This document shows, in pieces, positions 7,624 through 15,250 of a stretch of 43,088 bases of DNA. Made by a program: the position numbers and the translations under genes. How positions within the stretch are numbered: the stretch's first letter is position 1; every line of letters begins with the position of its first letter. The stretch comes from a bacterium. Lineage in GTDB: Bacteria; Desulfobacterota; JAPLJL01. Below the pieces are notes generated by a model. The model searched no databases. It was not told the origin of the DNA and saw only the letters and a list, made by a program, of their open reading frames with translations. Location: contig JAQTNV010000031.1 of the NCBI GenBank assembly GCA_028713675.1, positions 1 through 43,088 of the forward strand, given 5' to 3'.

Positions 7624-8373
7624 TTACGCCGATTTCCTCAGGGTTTTTTTCGGGTGCGATTCGCCTGGTTCCTGGCCGGAAAGCGCGGCCACGGTTTTCC
7701 GGGTGCTCTCCAGGATCTCCAGCAGTCGGGAACTATCATCCGAAACCATAAAGGGCTTACCCACGGAAAGGGCCGCCTGCGTGGGACGGGGAAGCCACGC
7801 GCCCTTGGGGAGGATATCCCGGGTTCCCACGACCCCCACCGGGATGATCGGGATATGGGTTTCCTGGGCCAGGAGAATCGCCCCCGGCTTGAAGGGGTAA
7901 ATTTTTCCGTCCGGGCTCCGGGTGGCCTCGGCGAAGAAGTGGACGGAAATTCCTTTTCTTAAAACCGCTCCCGTCTGATCCAGGATTTTATGGAAGTCAC
8001 CTTTCTTGGCGCGATCGACCGGGATGTGCCCGGCGAAGTACAGCGCCCAGCCGAAAAAGGGAATCCGGAAAAGCTCGCGCTTGGCCAGGAAACGATAGCT
8101 GGGAGGGAGCTTGGCCAGGAGAACCAGGGTGTCGAAGTGGCTCTGGTGGTTGGAAATGAAAATATATTTTTTGTAGGGATGGATGTTCTCCATCCCGAAG
8201 GTCCGCACCTTCACCCCGGCGGAGAAGAGCAGAAGGTTCGCCCAGAACTTGCCGATGTATCCCCCGGGGGTCCAGGCCAGGCCGAAAATCCAGAGCGGGG
8301 CAAGAATGATGCATGCCAGCGTGGTGAACACCACGAGGGTAAAGAAAAATAAAAAGCAACGGAAGTATTTCAT
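7624..8373 (-). CDS. PlsC-like 1-acyl-sn-glycerol-3-phosphate acyltransferase, paralogue 2
   Basis: A 249-residue LPLAT-family acyltransferase with the same plan as its neighbour: hydrophobic N-terminus, NHQSHFD (HX4D, His76 and Asp81), RELFRIPFFGWAL, FAEATRSPDG and IPVGVVGT. The two proteins align nearly without gaps, so they come from a tandem duplication. This copy starts 18 bp after the stop of the NtrC-type regulator and probably belongs to its operon. The changed motif III (FAE(S/A)TRS) is shared by both copies and suggests a distinct acyl acceptor from the housekeeping enzyme, but that is inference. Confidence 0.85.
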   Translation of the reverse strand: MKYFRCFLFFFTLVVFTTLACIILAPLWIFGLAWTPGGYIGKFWANLLLFSAGVKVRTFGMENIHPYKKYIFISNHQSHFDTLVLLAKLPPSYRFLAKRELFRIPFFGWALYFAGHIPVDRAKKGDFHKILDQTGAVLRKGISVHFFAEATRSPDGKIYPFKPGAILLAQETHIPIIPVGVVGTRDILPKGAWLPRPTQAALSVGKPFMVSDDSSRLLEILESTRKTVAALSGQEPGESHPKKTLRKSA

Positions 8374-8391
8374 GTTTTTTTGATTGGTTTT

Positions 8392-9825
8392 CTAAGCTTC
8401 CGGACTGGCGGCGGCTTTCGACTGGTTCTGGGCGCCGGGGGAGGAACGGACCTTGCGTTTTTTCACCAGGCCCCATTTTTTTCGTTTTTCCCAGAGGGTT
8501 TTGGGATTGACCCCCAGCATCCGGGCGATCTCGGTGTCGGGGTAATCCTTTTCAAAGGTCTGGATGAAGACCCGGGTATATTCGTCGAGCGAGAGGGCGT
8601 GGGCCAGGGCGTCCCGGATGAAGCGGCGTTTTCTTTCCCCGCTTCTCTGTTCCAGGAAGAGGGGAAGATCCTCTTCCTCCAGGAATTTTTTCTGTTCATC
8701 GAGAAGAAGAAGGCTTTGTTCCAGGGCATTTTCGACTTCGCGCACATTGCCCGGCCAGGGATAGTTTTTCAGCATGGCCATGGCGCTGGGGCTGATCTCC
8801 CGCAAGGAACGATTATGCTTCTCGCAGAGAAGCCGCCAGAAATGCTGAACCAGGAGCTCAATGTCCTCGGGACGCTCCCGAAGCGGGGGGATGTGAATGG
8901 TGAAAACATTGAGACGGTAATAAAGCTCCTCCCGGAACCTCCCGGCCGCCACCTCGTCCGCCAGGTTTTTATTGGTGGCGACAATGATCCGCAAATCCAG
9001 CTTGAAGGATTCATTTCCTCCCAGGGGACGGATTTCCTCTTCCTGGATGGCGCGGAGCATTTTGGGCTGGAGATGAAGGGGAAGCTCACCGATTTCGTCG
9101 AGGAAAAGGGTGCCCCCGCTGGCTTCCTCGAAAAGTCCGCGCCGGTTGCTGGCGGCCCCGGTAAAAGCGCCTTTCCGGTGGCCGAACATTTCACTTTCCA
9201 GCAGGTTTTCCGGAATCGCCCCGCAATTGACCACCACCAGGGGCTTGGAAGCCCGGGGGCTGTTGTAATGAATGGCTTTGGCCACCAGTTCCTTCCCCGT
9301 CCCGCTTTCCCCGGTAACGAGGACAGTGCTTTTGGTCATGGAAACCTTCTTGATCAGGGAAATGATTTCCTGGATCGGCCGGCTTTTCCCGATAATCCGG
9401 GAAAAATCATAACGGAGGCCGATTTCCTCCTTGAGCAGCCGGTTTTCGTGCAGGAGCTTGGATCTTTCCAGAGCCCGCTGGATGGTGTTTTCCAGTTCCC
9501 CGGTTTGGAAAGGACGGGCGAGATAATCATAGGCTCCGAGGCGCCGGGCCTGCAGGGCCGAATCAAGTGTGCCGGCGGAGGTGATAATGATCACGGCCAT
9601 GTCCGGGTTGATCTTCAGGGATTCCTGAAGAATGTTCAGCCCGGGAATATCCGGCAGGTTTAAATCGCAGAGCACGATCTGGGCTTCTTCGTCGAGAATG
9701 AGCTGGAAACCTTCCTTGCCCCCGGCGGCGGCCAGGGATTTCTGACCCAGGCCCGTGAGGGTCTTGGTGATCTGGGCCCGGGATCCGGGATCGGGATCAA
9801 TAATGATGATTGGGTTTTCCGGCAA
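8392..9825 (-). CDS. NtrC-family sigma54-dependent response regulator
   Basis: A 477-residue protein with receiver (about 5-120), AAA+ (about 142-375) and Fis-type helix-turn-helix domains (about 425-460). The receiver has the phospho-acceptor Asp54 (CDLNLPD), Thr82 and an acidic pair written DPD (10-12); the conserved lysine of the KPF motif is arginine (Arg104, ARPF). The AAA+ domain has Walker A GESGTGKE (172-179), the sigma54-contact GAFTGA (219-224) and GGTLFLDEIGE as Walker B. The HTH region reads DTEIARMLGVNPKTLWEKRK. The start is TTG at 9825 with AGGTG just upstream. No histidine kinase is visible in the window, and I found no convincing -24/-12 promoter, so signal and targets are unknown. 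The next gene on its 3' side is an acyltransferase. Confidence 0.93.
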   Translation of the reverse strand: MPENPIIIIDPDPGSRAQITKTLTGLGQKSLAAAGGKEGFQLILDEEAQIVLCDLNLPDIPGLNILQESLKINPDMAVIIITSAGTLDSALQARRLGAYDYLARPFQTGELENTIQRALERSKLLHENRLLKEEIGLRYDFSRIIGKSRPIQEIISLIKKVSMTKSTVLVTGESGTGKELVAKAIHYNSPRASKPLVVVNCGAIPENLLESEMFGHRKGAFTGAASNRRGLFEEASGGTLFLDEIGELPLHLQPKMLRAIQEEEIRPLGGNESFKLDLRIIVATNKNLADEVAAGRFREELYYRLNVFTIHIPPLRERPEDIELLVQHFWRLLCEKHNRSLREISPSAMAMLKNYPWPGNVREVENALEQSLLLLDEQKKFLEEEDLPLFLEQRSGERKRRFIRDALAHALSLDEYTRVFIQTFEKDYPDTEIARMLGVNPKTLWEKRKKWGLVKKRKVRSSPGAQNQSKAAASPEA

Positions 9826-9872
9826 GTTACACCTGGGATATTTCGCCTGTACCTGGGTTGTCTCTTCTCGAA

Positions 9873-11132
9873 CTAGGGTTGCCTGATTCCCGGGCCCTTA
9901 TCCTCATAGAGGATGGGCATTTTGTCCGGGCCTTTTTCCGGGGTATTAACCTTGGGCTCGCTCGGAGCGGCGGGCTGGTTGGAATTGATCTTCTGCAGAA
10001 TTTCCTGGACCCGGGCTTTTTCAGCGGCGTCCTTGGAATAGATAACGTATTTCTCGAAATTTTCAGTCGCTTCCTGTCTCATCCCCCGGTTGTAAAGGAT
10101 CAGGCCCAGATTGTAATAAGGAGGCGCGAAGGTGGGGTCCGACCGGATGGCTTCCCGGTAATAGGCCATTTCCTCGTCCGAATTGTTATTCAAGCGGACG
10201 CCCTTGTTATACCACTCGGAGGCGTTGGTGGCGGCCTTTTTTTCCTGCATCAGTTCCTTCGTCGCCTGATCTTCCTGGGAGCGGGAGACCGTTTTGGGCG
10301 GGGCCGGGGGGGCCGGAGAGGGCGTGACCGCGACCGGCACCGCGGCGGCCGGGGCCGCCCCGGTTGTTTCCGGAGCGCCGGCCTGCTGTTGGGCGAGCAA
10401 TTGCCGGGTGGCATCGTTCTCGGCCTGGGAGAAGGAAGCGGAACCCTTTTTCTGCTGTTTACTGATCAGGGCGCGGGTGGCCTCGTTTTCGGTGCTTTTC
10501 TTGCTCTTGGCCGCGGACTTGGTGAGCGGGGGCGGCGGAGAAAGCGGGGGCGGGGGAGGGGGCGTGGAAGCGGGGGCGGCGGTGGCGGTGGGAACGGGGA
10601 TGGGAGCCGGGGCCTTGGGGGCGGTGCTCTGAGCGCTGACGATTTTTTTCATGGAGTTGGAAACCGCTTCCACCAGTGAATCCTGAAGGGCGAACACGTT
10701 ATCAACCTTACCGGTGACTTTCTGCGAATCCACAATCACTCCGGTGGCAACCGAGGTGATATGGGCGTCGATCTTGATCTCGGATCCGAATTGCTGGAAG
10801 TTGCCGATGATAATGAATTCGGATCCGATTTTCTGCCCCACCTTCTGGGCGTTGGAGGAATTAACGCTGGAGCCGACCGGCAGCCCCAGTTCGCTCAGAG
10901 TCCTTTTGATCTCATCGGATTCCAGGATTTTCAGGCCGGGATTTTTTGCCAATTCCAGGGCGATAGCCTTGGGTATTCCTTCCGAGATCCAGTCCACGTC
11001 TTTCGACCCGGTGATGTTTTCAAATGGTATGCACCCGACCCGGACCGGATTGGCCGCGAAAGCAGTGCCCGCGCCCGAAACCATAACCAGGACCAGAATC
11101 ACAAATAGCAGGTTTTTTGACTTGGCAAACAA
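9873..11132 (-). CDS. Exported FlgO/CsgG-like domain protein with Pro-rich linker and TPR
   Basis: A 419-residue protein with a signal peptide ending GTAFA. The N-terminal domain (about 30-165) starts VRVGCIPFENITGSKDVDWI and continues with GIPKAIALEL and IGSEFIIIGNF, the layout of FlgO/CsgG/TolB-N-like periplasmic domains. A Pro/Ala-rich linker (about 170-290) carries three copies of a short motif (ENEATRALISKQQ, ENDATRQLLAQQQ, EDQATKELMQEKK). A TPR pair (about 300-365) follows, with PPYYNLGLILYNRGM. The start is TTG at 11132, supported by GGAGG (11145-11141 on this strand) and a good promoter. The NtrC-type gene starts 47 bp after its stop, so they may be cotranscribed. It is probably part of an envelope assembly, but its partner is unknown. 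Confidence 0.75.
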   Translation of the reverse strand: MFAKSKNLLFVILVLVMVSGAGTAFAANPVRVGCIPFENITGSKDVDWISEGIPKAIALELAKNPGLKILESDEIKRTLSELGLPVGSSVNSSNAQKVGQKIGSEFIIIGNFQQFGSEIKIDAHITSVATGVIVDSQKVTGKVDNVFALQDSLVEAVSNSMKKIVSAQSTAPKAPAPIPVPTATAAPASTPPPPPPLSPPPPLTKSAAKSKKSTENEATRALISKQQKKGSASFSQAENDATRQLLAQQQAGAPETTGAAPAAAVPVAVTPSPAPPAPPKTVSRSQEDQATKELMQEKKAATNASEWYNKGVRLNNNSDEEMAYYREAIRSDPTFAPPYYNLGLILYNRGMRQEATENFEKYVIYSKDAAEKARVQEILQKINSNQPAAPSEPKVNTPEKGPDKMPILYEDKGPGIRQP

Positions 11133-11171
11133 CTTTTTTCCCTCCGTTTGAATTTCTCTACCGACGGCAAT

Positions 11172-11200
11172 ATTTTAGGTAAAAAGTAAGATGTAGTCAA
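11172..11200 (-). promoter_or_regulatory. Sigma70 promoter for the FlgO-like/NtrC/plsC gene run
   Basis: On the minus strand TTGACT (11200-11195) and TAAAAT (11177-11172) are exactly 17 bp apart, one mismatch from consensus in each box. This gives a leader of about 30 nt before the TTG start at 11132. Confidence 0.7.
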
Positions 11201-11228
11201 ATAATACCGTTTTTTTGTAAGGAATTGT

Positions 11229-12101
11229 TCACCCGGGAAAATATTTATTGAAAAAAGTCCGGGATTTTTTTACCACCGGATCGAACCTTTCCAGGGTTCG
11301 GGGCTGACCGCGGTCATGGTCCGCAAGTTCAAATGTGAAAGTAAGCTGGGACGCGGAACCCGTTGGGGTTTCCGGATGGGAAAGGGCTCCCAGGTTTTTC
11401 CCGACTTTATTCCAGGCGATGTTTCCCTGCCCGGGAGGATTATGCTCGTCGATTTTCCCGTAATTATCGGAAACATGGAGGTTGGCCAGGCGGAGACCTG
11501 CCCGCTTGATCGCCCGAACCGGGTTCATTCCCGGTTCGATGTTGGCGTGGCCAAGGTCGAGGCAAAAGCCCAGGCTTTCCGGGTCAAATTCCTGGATGAT
11601 TCCGAGCGCCGAGGAAACCCCGCCAAAAGAATCCGGACCGTTTTCCAGGGCCAGCCTGACTCCGTAATCCCGGGATATCCCGATTAATTTTTTGATGCTT
11701 CCGGCCAGATTTTTTTCATTCCGGCCTTTATTTTTTTCAGAAAAACCGCAATGGAGAACCAGAACCTGATGCCCGAAGATTTCCGAAGACTTAATGGCTT
11801 TGGCCGCCATGTCCAGGGCTTCCCGGCGCTTGTCCGCGTCGGGATCAGAGAGGGAAAGCCAGCTGCCGCTAAAGGCGTCCCAGATCGAGCGGTAGAAAGG
11901 CGCATGCATGCTCCGAACCCTGATCCCCTGGTCTTTAATGACCCGCGAGATATCTTTGAGCTTCGCCGGGTCGTTCAGGGACAGGTGGGGAGCCATTCCC
12001 CAGAGTTCGATGTTTTCAAACCCTCCGGACCGGATCAGGCGGAGGATCTTTTCGTTCAACTCATAAAAGACGAAGAAATGGGTGGAGAGGCTGGGGATCA
12101 T
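11229..12101 (-). CDS. Sugar phosphate isomerase/epimerase-like TIM-barrel protein
   Basis: A 290-residue protein of the xylose-isomerase-like / AP-endonuclease-2 superfamily. Typical barrel segments are FENIELWGMAPHL, IRVRSMHAPFYR, HQVLVLHCGFSE, VRLALENGPDSFGG, GFCLDLGHANIE and LANLHVSDNYGKIDEH. The His and Glu/Asp residues in these strands are the usual divalent metal ligands. No C-terminal extension or signal peptide is seen, so it should be cytoplasmic. The substrate cannot be deduced, because the superfamily covers sugar, inositol and endonuclease activities. It ends 97 bp before the FlgO-like gene on the same strand, which has its own promoter. Confidence 0.8.
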   Translation of the reverse strand: MIPSLSTHFFVFYELNEKILRLIRSGGFENIELWGMAPHLSLNDPAKLKDISRVIKDQGIRVRSMHAPFYRSIWDAFSGSWLSLSDPDADKRREALDMAAKAIKSSEIFGHQVLVLHCGFSEKNKGRNEKNLAGSIKKLIGISRDYGVRLALENGPDSFGGVSSALGIIQEFDPESLGFCLDLGHANIEPGMNPVRAIKRAGLRLANLHVSDNYGKIDEHNPPGQGNIAWNKVGKNLGALSHPETPTGSASQLTFTFELADHDRGQPRTLERFDPVVKKSRTFFNKYFPG

Positions 12102-12146
12102 GGAAAAAGGTTAGAAGAATCCGAGGGCAAATGTCAAAGCGCAATT

Positions 12147-12209
12147 GAGCATAGGGCATAGAGCAAAGGGCAAAGAGCAAAGAGCAAAGAGCAAAGAACA
12201 AAGAACAAA
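12147..12209. repeat. Heptanucleotide array (GAGCAAA-type)x9
   Basis: Nine consecutive 7-bp words: GAGCATA, GGGCATA, GAGCAAA, GGGCAAA, three GAGCAAA and two GAACAAA. It is part of the 523-bp gene-free gap 12102-12624. Confidence 0.9.
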
Positions 12210-12245
12210 GAGACGTTAGGCGTGAAGGGTTAGGCGTAAGGCGAG

Positions 12246-12304
12246 AGGCAAAAGCAAAGGCAAAAGCAAAGGCAAAAGCAAAAGCAAAGGCAAAGGCAAA
12301 AGCG
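12246..12304. repeat. Hexanucleotide low-complexity array (GCAAAR)n
   Basis: Consecutive GCAAAA and GCAAAG hexamers, about nine units, directly followed by a short REP-like stem (GCGAGATTGCTTCG...GCTCGCAATGACA, about 12302-12334). Confidence 0.85.
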
Positions 12305-12364
12305 AGATTGCTTCGCTATCGCTCGCAATGACAAGAATGTTCTGTTGTTTTTTTTAGAAAGCCC

Positions 12365-12522
12365 GGGGGGTTGGTCCTCGCGACGCAAACCTCTTTTGCC
12401 AGGATACCGACAAACTTGGTGACTCCTGATAATTTGGATTCAACCAAGGCGAGACCCTGCGGGTCCGCCGCCCCGGATTACGTGATCGCGCACATTGGTT
12501 TGGGGAGCGAGACCAACCCCCC
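12365..12522. mobile_element. MITE-like element, copy A
   Basis: About 158 bp bounded by perfect 11-bp inverted termini GGGGGTTGGTC and GACCAACCCCC. It has an inner hairpin (GACCC TGC GGGTC, about 12453-12465) and no coding capacity. Copy B at 14261-14415 lies in the same orientation, with strong similarity throughout and near identity over the last 50 bp. No transposase is seen, and target-site duplications are not obvious. It could instead be a structured RNA or REP/BIME-type element. Confidence 0.7.
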
Positions 12523-12624
12523 AAAAAGAAAAAGAGTGATGTTTTAGCATCAAATCTAGCTTGAAATAAACAATTTTTGATAAGAACAAAATGAATTATT
12601 GGACAAAAGTGATAAAATAAATCT

Positions 12625-14217
12625 GTGTTTGATCTGATTATTTCAGGGGCGACGATAATTGACGGAACGGGCCGCGCGGCTTTTTCGGGCGAAATCGGCA
12701 TTCGGGACGACCGGATCGCGGAGGTGGGAAAATCCCTCGGGCGGGCCCGGAAAACGATCAGGGCCAGGGGTAAAGTGGCCGCCCCCGGGTTCATCGACAT
12801 CCATTCCCATTCCGATTATCACCTCCTGGTTAATCCCCGGGCCGAGAGCAAAGTCCGGCAAGGGGTGACGACTGAAGTCGGGGGAAACTGCGGGTATTCG
12901 GCCGCCCCCCTTAGCGGCGAGGTGGCCCGGGAAAGGCTGAAAAGCTTTCCTTCCTCTTTCGGGTTGAAACATCCCTGGCGCACGGTTTCGGAATATTTCC
13001 ACTCCCTGGAAGCCTCGGGAATCTCGCTCAATTTCGCATTGCTCGGCGGGCACAACACCATCCGGGCCGCGATTATGGGGGGGGATCCGCGATCTCCCGG
13101 TCCCCGGGATCTCCGGAAAATCCTGGCGCTGACAGAGGAAGCCCTGGATGAGGGGGCCATCGGGCTTTCCACCGGGTTGGCCTACGCGCCGGCCTGTTTT
13201 TCCGGGAAACGCGAGCTGATGGAACTGGGAAAATTGGCCCGGAAATGGGACGTGATTTTTTCCGCTCATATCCGGAGCGAAGGGAAAGGCCTGCTGGAGG
13301 CCCTGGATGAATTCCTGGAGGTGGGCAAAGAAACCGGGGCCTCACTCGAGGTATCTCACCTCAAGACCATGTGGGAAGAAAATTGGGGAAAGCTCGATGC
13401 CGCTTTCGGCAAAATTGAAGATTATATCCGGAAGGGTTACCCGGTTTCCGCCGACCGCTATCCCTACACCGCCGCCAATACCGGTCTGTCCTCCATCCTT
13501 CCCCGGTGGGCCCTGGCCGGGGATTCCCGCGAGATCCGGGCCCGGCTTTCCTCCTGCCGGACCTTCGGCCGGCTGGTCGAAGAGGTCGGCGCCTCCCATG
13601 ACGAAAAATACTGGCAAGGGATAATCATTTCCCAGGCCCAGCGGAAGGTTAACCAGAAATGGGAGGGCCAAACCGTCTGGGCGGCCTGCCGGGGAAAACA
13701 GCCCGCGGAGTTTGCCCTGAAGGTTTTGAAAAATGATCATTTATATACGTCGATTCATATCCAGGCGATGAGCGAAAAAAACCTGGAAAGGATTCTGGCC
13801 AAACCCTGGGTGATGATCGGATCCGACAGCGCGGTGCGCTCCGTCCGGGGACCGCTCCGGCAGGGGAAGCCCCATCCGCGGGCTTTTGGAACCTTTCCCC
13901 GGATCCTGGGAACCTATGTGCGGGGGGGGAAACTTCTGTCTCTTCCCCGGGCCGTGCATAAAATGACCGGGATGCCGGCCCGGAAGCTGGGGCTCAAGGA
14001 TCGGGGATTGATCAAGGCGGGAAACTTCGCTGACCTGGTGATTTTTTCACCGGATTTGATTTCCGACCGGTCCACTTACCCGGATCCTTATCGGTATCCG
14101 ACCGGAATCGATTATGTTCTCGTCAACGGCCGGATTGTTATTGAGGAAGGCCGGCACACCGGGGCCCGGCCCGGACGCGTAATACGCGGAAAAGACGCTA
14201 GGAGGCTGGAACGCTAG
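12625..14217 (+). CDS. N-acyl-D-amino-acid deacylase family amidohydrolase
   Basis: A 530-residue amidohydrolase of the D-aminoacylase type, which removes the acyl group from N-acyl-D-amino acids. Metal-site features are DIHSHSD (His60, His62), the family-specific GNCGYS with ligand Cys89, LEVSHLK (His245) and IGSDSAV (Asp401). Near the C-terminus GNFADLVIFSPD and VLVNGRIV form the small beta-sandwich shared with dihydroorotases and ureases. Length and order fit the family (480-540). The start is GTG at 12625 with no clear ribosome site. MITE-like copies lie 102 bp before the start and 43 bp after the stop. The next gene, an amidotransferase-type hydrolase, suggests a role in peptide or peptidoglycan-fragment breakdown; that is inference. 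Confidence 0.88.
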   Translation: MFDLIISGATIIDGTGRAAFSGEIGIRDDRIAEVGKSLGRARKTIRARGKVAAPGFIDIHSHSDYHLLVNPRAESKVRQGVTTEVGGNCGYSAAPLSGEVARERLKSFPSSFGLKHPWRTVSEYFHSLEASGISLNFALLGGHNTIRAAIMGGDPRSPGPRDLRKILALTEEALDEGAIGLSTGLAYAPACFSGKRELMELGKLARKWDVIFSAHIRSEGKGLLEALDEFLEVGKETGASLEVSHLKTMWEENWGKLDAAFGKIEDYIRKGYPVSADRYPYTAANTGLSSILPRWALAGDSREIRARLSSCRTFGRLVEEVGASHDEKYWQGIIISQAQRKVNQKWEGQTVWAACRGKQPAEFALKVLKNDHLYTSIHIQAMSEKNLERILAKPWVMIGSDSAVRSVRGPLRQGKPHPRAFGTFPRILGTYVRGGKLLSLPRAVHKMTGMPARKLGLKDRGLIKAGNFADLVIFSPDLISDRSTYPDPYRYPTGIDYVLVNGRIVIEEGRHTGARPGRVIRGKDARRLER

Positions 14218-14260
14218 AAATCAGATTTATTATCTGGTTTATTGGTTTTCCGGAAAACCT

Positions 14261-14415
14261 GGGGGTTGGTCCTCGCGACACAAACTATTTTTTCCGGGAT
14301 ACCAATAAACTCGATGACCCCTGATAATTGGATCCAACAAAGGCTAGACCCTGCGGGTCAGCCGCCCGGGATTACGTGATCGCGCACATTGGTTTGGGGA
14401 GCGAGACCAACCCCC
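14261..14415. mobile_element. MITE-like element, copy B
   Basis: About 155 bp with the same perfect 11-bp termini as copy A (GGGGGTTGGTC at 14261, GACCAACCCCC ending at 14415) and the same inner GACCCTGCGGGTC hairpin. It lies between the D-aminoacylase-type gene and the next gene. The rest of the gap 14218-14468 shows only a small dyad (CAGAT/ATCTG, about 14222-14236) that might be a weak terminator. Confidence 0.7.
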
Positions 14416-14468
14416 AAAAGAGAAAATAAGGTCAGTGGTTTGAAATCGGAAGTTACATCGCGAAAAAT

Positions 14469-15230
14469 ATGATACGGAAATTGAAAAACGAGAAATCCAA
14501 AAACGAAAAAAATAGGAAACCGCTGATCCTGGTTATCCCCGACCGGGATAAAACCCCGAGCGGGGAAAGCTTTTCGATTAAAGGCGGTTATCTCAGCGCC
14601 GTCGAAAAAAGCGGGGGGGTGCCGGTTCTTACTTCCTACTGCCGGAACAATCTGCGTGAACTGGGCCCCCGGATTTCCGGGGTCCTGATTGCCGGCGGGG
14701 ATTTCGATATCCATCCCCGTTATTACGGAGAGAAGCCGATCCCGGAACTGGGGAATATCAAGCCGGAAAGAACCAAATGTGAAACCGAGGTTCTCCGCTG
14801 GGCCTTGAAAATGGACCTGCCGGTTTTGGGAATCTGCGGGGGAATGCAATTAATCAATGTGGTGTTCGGCGGGACCCTTTTCCAGGACCTGCCCCGGCAG
14901 CTTCCCGGAACTTATTTTCATGGCAAGAAACGGAGCGGGGCGAAGAAACATCCGGCTTTGATTGCCGGTGAAAGCCGGCTTTTTCGGATCACAAAGAAAC
15001 GGGATTTAATGGTCAACAGCACGCACCACCAGGCGGTAAAGGCTCTGGGGCGGGGGATCCAGGATTCCGCGATCTCTCCAGACGGGGTGATCGAGGCGAT
15101 CGAGTCGATTTCCCATTCATTCGTGCTCGGGGTCCAGTGGCATCCCGAAAGATTGATGCACATTCCCGCTCAGAAGCGGATATTTTCCGCTTTCATCCAG
15201 GCGGCAAAAAAAACGGGTACGGAGAGCTGA
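14469..15230 (+). CDS. Class-I glutamine amidotransferase-like gamma-glutamyl hydrolase (peptidase C26)
   Basis: A 253-residue protein of the PuuD / gamma-glutamyl-GABA hydrolase type. The nucleophile elbow is GICGGMQ (Cys123) and the distal dyad is QWHPE (His225, Glu227); SGVLIAGGDFDIHPRYYGE and VNSTHHQAVK are further family blocks. It would hydrolyse gamma-glutamyl amide bonds of small substrates. The first about 17 residues are Lys/Asn-rich and look non-homologous, so the true start may be slightly later, but no better-placed start codon is evident. uppP begins 20 bp after its stop codon, so the two are probably cotranscribed. Confidence 0.88.
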   Translation: MIRKLKNEKSKNEKNRKPLILVIPDRDKTPSGESFSIKGGYLSAVEKSGGVPVLTSYCRNNLRELGPRISGVLIAGGDFDIHPRYYGEKPIPELGNIKPERTKCETEVLRWALKMDLPVLGICGGMQLINVVFGGTLFQDLPRQLPGTYFHGKKRSGAKKHPALIAGESRLFRITKKRDLMVNSTHHQAVKALGRGIQDSAISPDGVIEAIESISHSFVLGVQWHPERLMHIPAQKRIFSAFIQAAKKTGTES

Positions 15231-15250
15231 GAATTGGGGGATGACCGGCA

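Noticed and set aside
8380-9663. 427-codon plus-strand frame opposite the NtrC-type gene
   Set aside because: It is an antisense shadow of a gene with clear REC, AAA+ and HTH motifs; the composition is Gly/Phe/Pro-biased without any domain.
9810-10679. 289-codon plus-strand Gly/Arg-rich frame opposite the FlgO-like gene
   Set aside because: The Gly-rich repeats are the complement of the Pro/Ala-rich linker of the real gene.
12147-12304. CRISPR-like appearance of the repeats
   Set aside because: The units are 6-7 bp and contiguous, with no spacers and no cas genes nearby.
12354-12800. 148-codon minus-strand frame over MITE-like copy A
   Set aside because: It crosses the inverted-repeat element and the D-aminoacylase start, and has no conserved features.
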